From an uncultured Bacteroidales bacterium (lineage in GTDB: Bacteria; Bacteroidota; Bacteroidia; Bacteroidales; Paludibacteraceae): DNA of 64,000 nucleotides. The stretch is from positions 1-64,000 of the forward strand of contig CADAZU010000019.1 in NCBI GenBank assembly GCA_902792535.1, written 5' to 3'. This document shows, one piece after another, positions 35,804 through 45,584 of the stretch. A program made the translations under genes and the position numbers. The notes beneath the pieces are model-generated. The model searched no databases. It was not told the origin of the DNA and saw only the letters and a list, made by a program, of their open reading frames with translations. How positions within the stretch are numbered: position 1 is the stretch's first letter; every line of letters begins with the position of its first letter.

Positions 35804-36766
35804 TTAATATTTTAATGATTGCGTACCGCCGCGTTTGCGATAACCGCGGCCCGCTTTATTATAGTCGTAAATATAGGATTTGCCATGCTTGGGCAGCTCA
35901 AAGGCTACCGTATATTTGATGCCGATATTGAGATTGCGGAAGATTGCATTCTCCGCCAGAGAGCTTCGCATCAGCGGCTGGAGATAGAATTGCACGCCCT
36001 GCTCCGTCTCGCGGTAGTCAAAGAGCGGTTCTCCGCCGCGGTTGGAGTATAAGTTCAGAACTCCGAAATCGGCATAGAATGCCAGATACATACGAACCTT
36101 GTCGGGGTTCAGACGGAATTGCTTGTGCTTATACATATGATTGACCCGTCCGCCCAACTCCAGATGCGCCATGATATTGAAATTCCATTTCATCGGCATG
36201 GTGGCGCTTCCCATCTGCTGACCCGTAACGAACTGGTGGTTCGGCATATCGTAGAAATCGTCGTAGTACCGGTCGTACTCGCCATACGTGGTGATTTGCG
36301 CCACGGAGGAAGTAGAGCCATAGAGATTGAGGGAGAATTTCGGACCCACCATGAAATAGAACCTGCCCCATTCGCCGCCGAAGAGCATAGGGATATTGAG
36401 ATTCACCATGTGGGTCAGATCCCGCGATTTATTCACATGCACATGCATGTCGAAAATATCGCCCTCGGTATCCCGCATCTTGATCGCCTCGTCTTGCTCG
36501 TTCAGCATATTGGCATTCAGGTCATACATACCCTCCAAACCGATCGAGAACAGGAAATCATTATGGAGCAGCCGGTAGTCCGCACCGATATTGGTATTCA
36601 AGCCGGGCGCATGCTGCTGGCCGGGGATCGTATTCAGCAGCGCAGAGTAACCCAAATCGCCGTGAAGCGATATAAAATGGGTGGTCTCCGGAGAGAGTTT
36701 GCTGAACGCACTCGCACATAAGCACGAGAACGTAAAACACACTATGAATACTATCTTTTTTGACAC
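35804..36766 (-). CDS. outer-membrane barrel, first gene of adhesin operon
   Basis: A 320-aa exported barrel: signal MSKKIVFIVCFTFSCLCASA, then strand-rich sequence (NTNIGADYRLLHNDFLFSIG, VNLNIPMLFGGEWGRFYFMV, MYLAFYADFGVLNLYS). It is a paralogue of the 350-aa protein at 59786-60838: TTYGEYDRYYDDFYDMPNHQ aligns with [20 protein letters not shown], and IGIKYTVAFELP with [12 protein letters not shown]. It has a strong promoter and leads the operon with the OmpA-like protein and two T9SS adhesins. It may help anchor or assemble them, but this is inference. Confidence 0.8.
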   Translation of the reverse strand: MSKKIVFIVCFTFSCLCASAFSKLSPETTHFISLHGDLGYSALLNTIPGQQHAPGLNTNIGADYRLLHNDFLFSIGLEGMYDLNANMLNEQDEAIKMRDTEGDIFDMHVHVNKSRDLTHMVNLNIPMLFGGEWGRFYFMVGPKFSLNLYGSTSSVAQITTYGEYDRYYDDFYDMPNHQFVTGQQMGSATMPMKWNFNIMAHLELGGRVNHMYKHKQFRLNPDKVRMYLAFYADFGVLNLYSNRGGEPLFDYRETEQGVQFYLQPLMRSSLAENAIFRNLNIGIKYTVAFELPKHGKSYIYDYNKAGRGYRKRGGTQSLKY

Positions 36767-36795
36767 TTTTGTTGCAAAACAAACGATTTGAGCGG

Positions 36796-36827
36796 CAAAA
36801 TTACAAAAAAAATCTCAAATACGCAAG
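36796..36827 (-). promoter_or_regulatory. promoter of barrel-OmpA-adhesin operon
   Basis: Minus strand: CTTG (36827-36824), 20 nt, TAATTTTG (36803-36796), then C. The upstream box reads CTTGCGTAT. Confidence 0.85.
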
Positions 36828-36933
36828 TTTTTGCTACTTTTTTGGCATTTTTTCTTCTTTTTGTAATATAATAGTAGCAAAATGGAGAAATAGAAGGACC
36901 AGTTTGAATAGTTAGACCGGTATAACCAGAAAC

Positions 36934-36963
36934 AAAGAGAGCTACCCGATGGCAGCTCTCTTT
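36934..36963 (-). terminator. terminator after the broken adhesin gene
   Basis: AAAGAGAGCT (36934-36943) and AGCTCTCTTT (36954-36963) form a perfect 10-bp stem with a 10-nt loop, 56 nt beyond the adhesin stop. The tail is only weakly T-rich. Confidence 0.75.
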
Positions 36964-37018
36964 GCATAGAATCGTAATAATTACGTGGTTGTTTCGTAGT
37001 TAAATCGGGTTCCCGATT

Positions 37019-37190
37019 TTACTTCAGTTCCACTTTCTGACCGGTGACGGTATATACATTGCCGTTGAGCATGATATATACGCGGTCGTTATGGATGAAC
37101 TTAACGGCTTTGTTTTCGATACCTGCGCCCGTCTCGTTGATACCGGTCGGGTAAGCGAGATGCTGGATATGGATATTATCGATAGCAGCC
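37019..37190 (-). pseudogene. out-of-frame C-terminal tail of the 2.8-kaa adhesin
   Basis: Reading +1 relative to the frame upstream, this stretch encodes PAAIDNIHIQHLAYPTG and ends DRVYIMLNGNVYTVTGQKVE plus LK and a stop. PAA(I/V/F)DN is the module end seen twice elsewhere in the same gene (PPAAVDNFAISK, EPAAFDNFSVRA). The last 20 residues match the tail of the 3340-aa neighbour (RMYIILNDEWYTPAGQKV). The shift is one base at the CCC run (GGG at 37191-37193 on the plus strand); a fourth C would restore SSPAAIDN. Confidence 0.8.
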
Positions 37191-40100
37191 GGGAAGAGCC
37201 ATCGTTTCTCCATACAAAGACTACCTGGTACAAGCCGGGGTTAATGCCGTCCACCGTTACATCTTTGTGTTGCCATTCGGTAGCGCTGACGAGAGCACCG
37301 CCGTCCAGAGCGATCCAGTCAGCAGGCACCGCAGAAGCCGTCAGACCTGAAGGCAGCGTACCAGCGGTCAACTCAGCCGATGACGGAGCAAGCAGTACGC
37401 GGAGATAATCATATATACTATACCCGGCTTCGCCGTTTGATCTCCAGTCATACGAGAAGGTATAGGAACCAGCCTTATCGAAATCGAAGATCTTCACAGC
37501 AAAGACTACCGCTTCGTTACCCACGCTGTATGCATTGGTCGTACCGCCGTCATTGGAGATATAGAGTGCGTTAGCACCATTCTCCGTATTGTTGGCACCC
37601 GAACCTACCGCCCAAGCATTGGTCAAGCCTCCGTTGATGAACTGCCAGTTGTTGCCGGACTCGAAATCGTCGTCATACGGGAGTGCCGCAGGAACGAGCG
37701 TCGTATGGAAGGCCTTTGAGATGATCTCGCTATAGCCATCCTCCTCACCGCAATCCGTACGCAGGTAAACCACGTATGCGGTGTTCTCGGCCAGCGTGTC
37801 AACCGATACGGTATTCGCTGCAGCGGCTGCGAAATCGCCGTCCGCCGGTACGAAATCACCATTCGGATTAGCTACCACGGCGATCTGGTATGATGCGCCA
37901 TCCTCTGCAATCCAGGTGAATGTTGCGGCATCATTCGAAACACCGGATACCGTCAGACCGACCGGTTTAGCGCAAGCAGGAGCCACGTCAACCAGTACGT
38001 TGTCGATATGCAGCGCGTTATCGCCACCGCTTGCTGTGGACTCACCATAGAAGGCGATGATGACGGACTGACCGGTATATGCACTCAGGTCGAGAGCCAC
38101 AGGCTGACCTTCCGCGTCATTCGTGATCGAATTATATACATACTCAGAACCTTGGTTATCCCAGATACGGAGTGTATCCCAGGAAGTACCATTGTCCGTC
38201 GAGATGAGTACAATGAACTTATCATCGGCCTGATCATTTTGAGCCACTGCTGCAGCCGTGCCCCACGCAGTCAGAGCGAGATCGAAGGTGAGCTGTACAT
38301 CTTCGGTCAAGGTAATAGCCGGTGTAGCCAACCATCTGTTGCAAGATGTGCCATAGATATTCACATATGCATGGCTGTCAAAGATACCATTCTTTGTACC
38401 GAAGCTCCATAGGCTGGAGGATGTCAGCGAAGTGCCGGATTGAACGCTACTGAGCAGACCACTATACATGTTCCAGTCAGCCGGTTTGGAAGCAGCATCG
38501 AAGTTCTCTGCGAACGGCGTACCGTAAGCGGTCTTGAAGTTATAAACCGTGGACCATACATCCGCCTCAGCGCAGTTAGCTCGTACCTGTACGCGGTACG
38601 AAGTGGATGCGCTCAGACCGGTGATCGTGTACGGGCTGTTCACATTGTCTGCTTCCTCCCAGTTGGTACCATCGGCGCTGTAGCGGACATTGAAGTCGCT
38701 CAGACCATAGGTGTTCCAGCTGATAGTAGCCTCGGTGAGACCTGCACTCTCCAGCTTGAGGTTGCTCGGAGTCTGGCAGAGGCTCACCGTACGGAACGAT
38801 TTGCGAGCTGTCCATGTACTGAAGTCACCCTCGCCGCATTTTGCGCGCACGTATATATAATAGGTGGTCTCCGGCGTAAGGTCGGTCAGCGTGAACGGAT
38901 TTGCGTCAGCCTCAATCGGGGTAACCGAATCCGGCTTGACGGAAGCTAATGTAGCGAGAGCAATCTGCCATGCGGACTGATCCTCTGATCCGTTGGTCCA
39001 GCTGACCTCAGCCGTTGTAGCCAGAACATTAGATACCACGACGTTAGACAACTCAACGCAACTCGGGATAAGCTCTACATGGATATTGTCGATATAGACC
39101 GCGTGAGTAGATGCCGAAGAGTTCGCTTTCTCCATCTTGATAGCGATATATTTGCCATCGCCCGCATAGGAATTGAAGGCAACGAGGAAATCGCTATACG
39201 AAGTGGTAGTCGGCTTGCAGGTAGCCACCGGAACGAAGGTTGCGGTGTCCGCCGGATCACTCATTACACCTACGATGAATGTAGCATCATAAGAAGAATA
39301 CGTTTCATAAGCACGTGCCTTGAGGCTCATGCGCAACGTATTGACAGCATCCATCTGCGGCAGGATAGCGTATTGATCTTGCGGATCATAATCGGTGTAA
39401 CTGCCATAGTAAGAATAGAAACGCAGGTAGTTGGTACCGGAGTATGCAGAAGACGAAGATGCATATGCCGTAGGATAGATCTTGTAACTTGAATAAGAAC
39501 TCTCATACGTGCATGTGTTAATAGCGCCCCAGCAAGACGGCAGAACATGGTTGGACGTAGAACCGGTAATACCATCGAAGTTCTCATCCCATCCGTTCTC
39601 GTCAATTACCAAGCTCTCGCACTCCGTGCGGAAGATCATTGTTGCAGACCATGCGTCCGTAGCGCAAACAGGTTGTACCTGTACGCTGTATGCCGTGTTG
39701 GCGTTCAGATCGGAGATCGTGTACGGGCAAGCTACTTCCGATGCTACCGTCCAGTTCTCGCCGTCCACACTATAGCGGAGGTTGAACGATTCATTGCCGT
39801 ATTTCTCCCAGCTGATAGCAGCCGAAGAAGTCGTAATCTCGTTCGCATTGAGATCCGTCGGAGTCTCGCAACTGCTCTTGGTTGCGAACGCCAGTTTTGC
39901 AGTCCATGCACTATATTCACCCTCACCGCAGTTAGCACGTAAACAAACGTAATAGTTCGTTTGCGCGGTCAGAGTATTGAGCGTGAACGGATTAGACGTT
40001 ACGTCAATGATCTCTGCCTCATCCGGGTTGAAGGAAGCTACCGTGCTGTATGCCAACTGGATATTCTCTATTTCAGAAGTCCAAGTGATGTCTGCGGAAG

Positions 40101-41031
40101 TAGCCGTAAGGTTAGCAGCCTGCAGGTTCGTCGGTTTGGAGCAGGTGATAGCGCGAACGCTGAAGTTATCGAACGCTGCCGGTTCCTGAGAACCGCCGCC
40201 GTTGTCGTTCTTCCATGCCAAAACAAGCATGTAGTTACCCGCAGGAATCTCTATCTCAGCCGATTCGAAGTGCTGCCATGCAGTCGCCAGATTGAGTTTA
40301 GACCCTCCGTCGAGCGCAATCCAGCCGGCAGGCAGGGATGTAGAAGTGAACGAAGCAGGCGTCGTACCCGCTGTGAGCGTTTCGGAAGCCGGTACAAGCG
40401 CTACGCGCAAGTAGTCATAGGAGCTCTCGCCGTTTGCCTTCCAATCATAAGAGAAGGCATAGGTTCCTGCCTCGAAATCGCAGAGACGGGTAGCAAATAC
40501 GATCGTGGTGCTGCTACTTGTGTTGTAAGCGTTCGCTGCGCCGCCGTTATTCGAGATATAGACAGCGTGCGAGCCTTCTCCGTTATGTGCAGCGGTTCCG
40601 TATGCCCAAGCATTGGTAGAGGTACCGTTGACGAAGAGCCACTTATTGCCGTCCTCCATATCGTCGCTGAACGGCGCATTTACCGGGAGCTGTGTGGTAT
40701 GGAAGGATGCGGTAACCGGCAGGCTGAGGCTGGTGCCACAATCGCCACGGAGATAGAATACATAGTCGGTGTTGTCCGCCAACTCGCTCAACGCAACCGT
40801 ATTGCCTTCTGCATCGATGAATGCCTCGTCAGCCGGCATGCCGGCGGAAGCAAGTGCGAATGCATATTTGTATGCTCTGCTTTCTTCTACCGTCCATGAA
40901 ACTGTTGCGCTTTCTGCCGTGATATCGGATACAGTAATTACCGATTCGATATCCGCACATGCTGGAATCTCCTCTACCACGATATTATCGATATAAACTG
41001 CGTGGTCTTCACTGGAAGTAGCCGCAGCCAT
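37024..41031 (-). CDS. large T9SS adhesin, C-terminal half (frameshifted)
   Basis: A 1335-aa open frame made of cleaved-adhesin/MAM-like jelly-rolls alternating with fibronectin type III domains (DGNKWLFVNGTSTNAWAYGT; TNLQAANLTATSADITWTSE). It has no start of its own. Homology extends upstream of the first ATG to about 41137 (DTSTFVSLGSFTPASTSYQQ, then DSYEGEGQYIAIK), and the signal peptide is in the frame of the next entry. Its last ~40 codons (from LLSIISIS on) are a frameshift artefact; the true tail is the preceding pseudogene entry. With the next entry this is one gene of ~2.8 kaa. Whether it is dead or mis-assembled cannot be told here. Confidence 0.75.
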   Translation of the reverse strand: MAAATSSEDHAVYIDNIVVEEIPACADIESVITVSDITAESATVSWTVEESRAYKYAFALASAGMPADEAFIDAEGNTVALSELADNTDYVFYLRGDCGTSLSLPVTASFHTTQLPVNAPFSDDMEDGNKWLFVNGTSTNAWAYGTAAHNGEGSHAVYISNNGGAANAYNTSSSTTIVFATRLCDFEAGTYAFSYDWKANGESSYDYLRVALVPASETLTAGTTPASFTSTSLPAGWIALDGGSKLNLATAWQHFESAEIEIPAGNYMLVLAWKNDNGGGSQEPAAFDNFSVRAITCSKPTNLQAANLTATSADITWTSEIENIQLAYSTVASFNPDEAEIIDVTSNPFTLNTLTAQTNYYVCLRANCGEGEYSAWTAKLAFATKSSCETPTDLNANEITTSSAAISWEKYGNESFNLRYSVDGENWTVASEVACPYTISDLNANTAYSVQVQPVCATDAWSATMIFRTECESLVIDENGWDENFDGITGSTSNHVLPSCWGAINTCTYESSYSSYKIYPTAYASSSSAYSGTNYLRFYSYYGSYTDYDPQDQYAILPQMDAVNTLRMSLKARAYETYSSYDATFIVGVMSDPADTATFVPVATCKPTTTSYSDFLVAFNSYAGDGKYIAIKMEKANSSASTHAVYIDNIHVELIPSCVELSNVVVSNVLATTAEVSWTNGSEDQSAWQIALATLASVKPDSVTPIEADANPFTLTDLTPETTYYIYVRAKCGEGDFSTWTARKSFRTVSLCQTPSNLKLESAGLTEATISWNTYGLSDFNVRYSADGTNWEEADNVNSPYTITGLSASTSYRVQVRANCAEADVWSTVYNFKTAYGTPFAENFDAASKPADWNMYSGLLSSVQSGTSLTSSSLWSFGTKNGIFDSHAYVNIYGTSCNRWLATPAITLTEDVQLTFDLALTAWGTAAAVAQNDQADDKFIVLISTDNGTSWDTLRIWDNQGSEYVYNSITNDAEGQPVALDLSAYTGQSVIIAFYGESTASGGDNALHIDNVLVDVAPACAKPVGLTVSGVSNDAATFTWIAEDGASYQIAVVANPNGDFVPADGDFAAAAANTVSVDTLAENTAYVVYLRTDCGEEDGYSEIISKAFHTTLVPAALPYDDDFESGNNWQFINGGLTNAWAVGSGANNTENGANALYISNDGGTTNAYSVGNEAVVFAVKIFDFDKAGSYTFSYDWRSNGEAGYSIYDYLRVLLAPSSAELTAGTLPSGLTASAVPADWIALDGGALVSATEWQHKDVTVDGINPGLYQVVFVWRNDGSSRLLSIISISSISLTRPVSTRRAQVSKTKPLSSSITTAYISCSTAMYIPSPVRKWN

Positions 41032-41075
41032 CTTAATAGCAATATACTGTCCTTCGCCCTCATAGGAGTCGAGGT

Positions 41076-44000
41076 TCAGTTTGAATTGCTGGTAAGAGGT
41101 AGAAGCCGGAGTGAACGAACCGAGGGAGACGAACGTGGATGTGTCTGCCGACCCTCCATCTGCGGCAGGATTGCGTATTGGTCTTGCGGATCTGCGGAGA
41201 TCGTGTAGTAATCATCATCATATGTCTCATACTTCGACCCGAAGAACAATGCGTTGGTAGTAGATACCGACGGATAGATTTCAAAATCCTCAACCGTGCA
41301 GGTATTGATATAGTCCCAGCATATCGGCAATACATGGTCGTAACTCGATCCGGTGACGTCGCTGAAGTCCTCGTTGTACGGGTAGTTGGTGACAATACCG
41401 CAAGCGGTATAGAAGGTAACCGGAGCGGTGAAGAGGCTGATGCCCTCTTCGCTCTCGGTGTCGCACCAAGCAGCCACACGGGCGTCATATTTGGTCGATG
41501 CCTCCAGTCCGGTCAGCGTGAACGGATGTTCCGTTGCCGGCTCAGCGATGGTGCTCCACTCTGCATCAGACGATTTCTTATACTGGATCATCCATGCACT
41601 CTCGATGCCAGAAGAAACCCATTCGAGCTGAACAGAAGAAGTCGTTGCCGAGTTCTCAACCACCTGCAGGTCGCCCGGAGCCGGACAATCCATCTTGCTG
41701 ATGGCGAAATTATCCACAGCAGCGGGAGGATTCGTTCCGGTAGAGGTATCATCACGCCAAGCCAGAACGAGTTTGTATGTTCCGGCAGGGATCTGTGCTT
41801 CTTGCGAAGCAGTCTGCCATTCCGTCTTTACATTCAGTTTTGACCCGCCGTCCAGTGCGATCCACCCATCCGGCAGCGCAGTAGCACTTAATCCGCTTAA
41901 CAACGTTGCGGAAGCTACCAATTCCTCAGACAGAGGAACGAGTGCTACGCGCAAGTAGTCGTATGTACTCTCGCCGTTGCAGATCCAATCGTAGCTGATC
42001 TGATAGATTGCTGTTTCCTCGAAGGTAATAACCTTGGTAGCATAAACCATCGCAGCTTCGTTGTTGGTATAAGCATTGCTCAGACCATTATCATTCGATA
42101 TATAGAGCGCGTGCGAACCGCCGTGATTGACTGCGGTACCCAGTACCCAAGCGTTGGTCAACTCGCCGTTGACGAATACCCACTTGTTGCCATCCTCGAA
42201 ATCATCGCTGAAGGGCAGCGTTGCCGGATTTTGGATGGTTCTAAAGTTCAGTGTTTTCACTTCGCTGTACGCACTGCTACAATTACGACGCAGGAAGAAT
42301 ACATACGGAGTATTTTCCTTGAGAGTATCTACAGATACGAGATACTCCTCGGTCGAACCGGTGAAGTCCTCATCAGCCGGTACGAAATCGGCTGCGGGAT
42401 TCTCTTTAATACCGAACTCCCATGTTGCGCCATCCTCTTCATCCCAAACGAAGGTTGCTCCGAAAGCAGAAAGGTTGTTTGCAACCAAGCTTGCGGAGTT
42501 CGAGCAATCAGGAATGAAATCTACGCGGACGTTCGCGATATGGATCGTGTTATTCGCCGTTGTATTGGGATTCGAAGACTCGCCGTAGAAGGCGAAAATA
42601 ACATTTTCTCCTGCATGCTCAGACAGATCGATAGCGATCGTCTGACCGCCTGCCGAAGAAGAGATGTTATCGAATGCCTCTTCATAATCCTGTCCCCAGC
42701 CCTTGAGGATATCCCAGCTCTCGCCGTTGTTAGCGGAATAGAAGACGATGAACTTATGGTCGTTCTGCACACCGCTCTCTACCGGTACAAGCGTTCCGGA
42801 AGTCTTGGTGAGCGCGAGATCGAAGGTGAGTTGCGTATTATCCTCTATCTCAATAGTCGGCGAAAGGATCCAGCTATGGGTAGCATCGCCGGAGATTTGC
42901 AGTTTGAGGTGACCCGTAGCTGCGGGGAATACGCCGTTAGCTGCTCCTACAGACCAACCGGTTCCTGCTACCAGTTCTACTCCTTCTTCTTCGTCATACA
43001 GTCCGTTGAAGCGTGCCCAATCGGCAGGTACATCGGATGCGTTGAAACTCTCGAAGAAAGGAACGCCTGCAGCCGTTTTGAACGAGAAGACTGCACTATA
43101 GTCGGTCGTTTGTGCTTCGCCTTCTACATCGCAGTTAGCGGCTACGCGTACATTATAAGAGGTGTATGCCTGGAGGTCGGAGAGCGGATAGGAGTTATCC
43201 GTCAGAAGGATATCATCGCTCCATACACTGTCTGCCGATTGCTTGTATTGGAGTTTCCATCCGGTGTCATAATCATGCCGTTTCCAGGAAACGAGTGCAG
43301 AGTTCTTGGTGACCTCTGCTACCGCAAAGCCGGACGGCTTCGGACAGTCGGGGATCGCATCAATCAGCACATTGTCAATATGGACATTGTTATCTCCGTT
43401 CGATACGGTTGATTCACCGCAGAAAGCAATCATGATCGAATTGCCGGCATATTCTTCACCGATCTCAATCTGGTAATTAGCACCCGCGGTAGGAATCTCG
43501 TCGTACACATCTGCCGAACCGGTATTATTCCACTCGCGGAGGATAGTCCAATGCTGGCCGTCAGTAGAGATGAGTACCACAAAGCGGTCATCCGGAGCAG
43601 CTGCAGCAGCGCCGTTACCGCTAAATGCCGTCAACGCCAAGTCGAAGCTTAACATCGCCGGATTCTCCAGAATGATAGCCGGAGTAACCAGCCATTTCGT
43701 ATAACTGCCATATACATTGGCTCTTGCATGGCTGTCAAATACACCGTTGTTTGTACCAAAAGCCCATTGAGAGTAAGTAGCATATGTTATGCCGGAAGCC
43801 AGCGCGGTAGCAAGCGTGGTCGAAGAAGATTGCCAGCCTGCCGGAGCGGAACTTGTGTTAAACTCCTCCAGGAACGGTACGCCAACGAGCGTCGTGAACG
43901 ATACCGCAGAAGAATAATCCGAGAGCGCTCCTTCCTCGTCGCAAACAGAAGCTACACGTACATTATATGTAGTATTACCCATCAGACCGGAGAGCGTGAA

Positions 44001-45452
44001 CGGATTAGAAGCTGCATCAACCTCTGTCCATTCGGTCTCGGAGGCTTTCTTGTATTGCAGTTTCCATGCCTCTTTTCCGTTATTCTCTGTCCAGCCGAGT
44101 TCTAGCGCATTGACCGTAACAGAACCTTCCGTTACCGCAAGATCAGTCGGTTTGAAGCATGCAGGAGGCAGAGCGATCTTAACATCATCGATATGGAGGT
44201 TGTTGTCTCCATTGCTTGCCGTGGATTCGCCGTAGAACGCAATCTTGAGCGAACCGAAGGTATAAGCACTCAGGTCGATCGTTACTTCCTCTCCGGCAGT
44301 AGCGATATTGTCATAGACATCCACTGCTCCGGTATTGTTCCACTCGCGCAGGATAGTCCAAGTAGCACCATTATCGGTGGAAGCCAGTACAACGAACCGG
44401 TCGTCAGGAGCCGCTGCAGCCTTACCGCTACCGCTATATGCCGTTAACGCCAGTTTGAACGTCAACTCCGCACCCGACGTCATCTCAACAGCAGGTGTCA
44501 CGAGCCATTTGCTGCTGGTTCCATAGATATTGGCCTTTGCATGGCTGTCAAATACATTGTTGCCGGTTCCGAAAGTCCAGCCAGTTCCGGAAGTAAGAGT
44601 AGCCGTTCCGGCAAGTACATCATCGCTTAACAGACCGGAGTAGCAAACCCATCCGCCGGGGATAGAAGAAGCATCAAAGTTCTCTACAAAAGGCACACCA
44701 TATGCCGTTTTGAAGGATACCGTAGCATAACTGCTCTCCATGTTGTCCGAAGCGCAGATCGCTTTGACGCGCGCCTGGTATTCGGTACCCGAGAGGAGAT
44801 TGCTTAAGGAAGCGGAGAGAGCCGTGTTATTCTCGATAAGCACGGTCCATTCTTGGTCCGCAGCTTTCTTGTACTCCACGGTGAATACACCGCTACCGTT
44901 CTCCCCGTTCTCCCAGTTGAGATCCGCAGAGGATGCCGTAATGTTCGAAGCCGCGATTGATCCCGGTTTCTTACATTGAGGACCGCCGCCGCCTTCCGCC
45001 GTGATCGTTGCTTCCCAACCGGCTGCCGTAGTAGAGCCGTCGGAATGCCACTCGATGGTCATTAGGCCGGATTCCGCCACGTAATCTACATCCGTGGTAA
45101 TAGTTGCCGAGGCACATCCTGTTTGTGCTCTTCCGATCAACGTACCGGTTGATACATCCCCGTCATAGATGAGCATGTAGTCCCAGCTCATACAACTGGA
45201 AGAGGACTCTGTTGCCAAGGAGGAGAAATTGATTGTAATAGCTCCTCCCGGATTGGAAAACTCTGCCGTGTAGGTCTGGCTGGTGCCATAGTTACCGTCC
45301 GCTCCACCCGAGTCATAGAACAGGTACGACTCGCCCGGCGTGAGCTCTTGCTCCATACTACCTGTCAGGGTAATAACCTCTTGAGCCCGCACACCTGCGA
45401 AGCACAGTAGCGCTACAAGCAGAAATGTCCACTTTTGAGTAAATGTTCTCAT
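41076..45452 (-). CDS. large T9SS adhesin, N-terminal half (frameshifted)
   Basis: 1458 aa from the ATG at 45452; a longer frame from 45476 uses TTG and is less likely. The signal peptide (residues 1-24) ends CFAGVRA. A CUB-like start follows (GESYLFYDSGGADGNYGTSQ), then alternating fibronectin type III and jelly-roll modules of ~190 residues (FVENFDASSIPGGWVCYSGL, FLEEFNTSSAPAGWQSSSTT, HIDNVLID). The frame leaves homology after DPQDQYAILPQMEG (about 41155) and ends in junk. Compared with the paralogous module near 39355, ~91 nt are missing there. It has its own promoter. Confidence 0.78.
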   Translation of the reverse strand: MRTFTQKWTFLLVALLCFAGVRAQEVITLTGSMEQELTPGESYLFYDSGGADGNYGTSQTYTAEFSNPGGAITINFSSLATESSSSCMSWDYMLIYDGDVSTGTLIGRAQTGCASATITTDVDYVAESGLMTIEWHSDGSTTAAGWEATITAEGGGGPQCKKPGSIAASNITASSADLNWENGENGSGVFTVEYKKAADQEWTVLIENNTALSASLSNLLSGTEYQARVKAICASDNMESSYATVSFKTAYGVPFVENFDASSIPGGWVCYSGLLSDDVLAGTATLTSGTGWTFGTGNNVFDSHAKANIYGTSSKWLVTPAVEMTSGAELTFKLALTAYSGSGKAAAAPDDRFVVLASTDNGATWTILREWNNTGAVDVYDNIATAGEEVTIDLSAYTFGSLKIAFYGESTASNGDNNLHIDDVKIALPPACFKPTDLAVTEGSVTVNALELGWTENNGKEAWKLQYKKASETEWTEVDAASNPFTLSGLMGNTTYNVRVASVCDEEGALSDYSSAVSFTTLVGVPFLEEFNTSSAPAGWQSSSTTLATALASGITYATYSQWAFGTNNGVFDSHARANVYGSYTKWLVTPAIILENPAMLSFDLALTAFSGNGAAAAAPDDRFVVLISTDGQHWTILREWNNTGSADVYDEIPTAGANYQIEIGEEYAGNSIMIAFCGESTVSNGDNNVHIDNVLIDAIPDCPKPSGFAVAEVTKNSALVSWKRHDYDTGWKLQYKQSADSVWSDDILLTDNSYPLSDLQAYTSYNVRVAANCDVEGEAQTTDYSAVFSFKTAAGVPFFESFNASDVPADWARFNGLYDEEEGVELVAGTGWSVGAANGVFPAATGHLKLQISGDATHSWILSPTIEIEDNTQLTFDLALTKTSGTLVPVESGVQNDHKFIVFYSANNGESWDILKGWGQDYEEAFDNISSSAGGQTIAIDLSEHAGENVIFAFYGESSNPNTTANNTIHIANVRVDFIPDCSNSASLVANNLSAFGATFVWDEEDGATWEFGIKENPAADFVPADEDFTGSTEEYLVSVDTLKENTPYVFFLRRNCSSAYSEVKTLNFRTIQNPATLPFSDDFEDGNKWVFVNGELTNAWVLGTAVNHGGSHALYISNDNGLSNAYTNNEAAMVYATKVITFEETAIYQISYDWICNGESTYDYLRVALVPLSEELVASATLLSGLSATALPDGWIALDGGSKLNVKTEWQTASQEAQIPAGTYKLVLAWRDDTSTGTNPPAAVDNFAISKMDCPAPGDLQVVENSATTSSVQLEWVSSGIESAWMIQYKKSSDAEWSTIAEPATEHPFTLTGLEASTKYDARVAAWCDTESEEGISLFTAPVTFYTACGIVTNYPYNEDFSDVTGSSYDHVLPICWDYINTCTVEDFEIYPSVSTTNALFFGSKYETYDDDYYTISADPQDQYAILPQMEGRQTHPRSSPSVRSLRLLPLTSNSN

Positions 45453-45552
45453 AAGCTTTTGGATTAAATTAAACAATAAAATTAACTATTTATAAACTAT
45501 GTTTACTCTATCATCTATATACACATTCATGCACAAAAAGACAATTTGGCAG

Positions 45553-45584
45553 CAAAAATACTACTATTTTTTGAAATATGCAAA
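45553..45584 (-). promoter_or_regulatory. promoter of the frameshifted adhesin gene
   Basis: Minus strand: TTTG (45584-45581), 20 nt, TATTTTTG (45560-45553), then C. The upstream box reads TTTGCATAT. Leader ~100 nt. Confidence 0.85.

Noticed and set aside
41060..41488. separate 142-codon gene in the third frame
   Set aside because: It is mostly a shadow; only a short stretch near the frameshift matters, as part of the broken adhesin.
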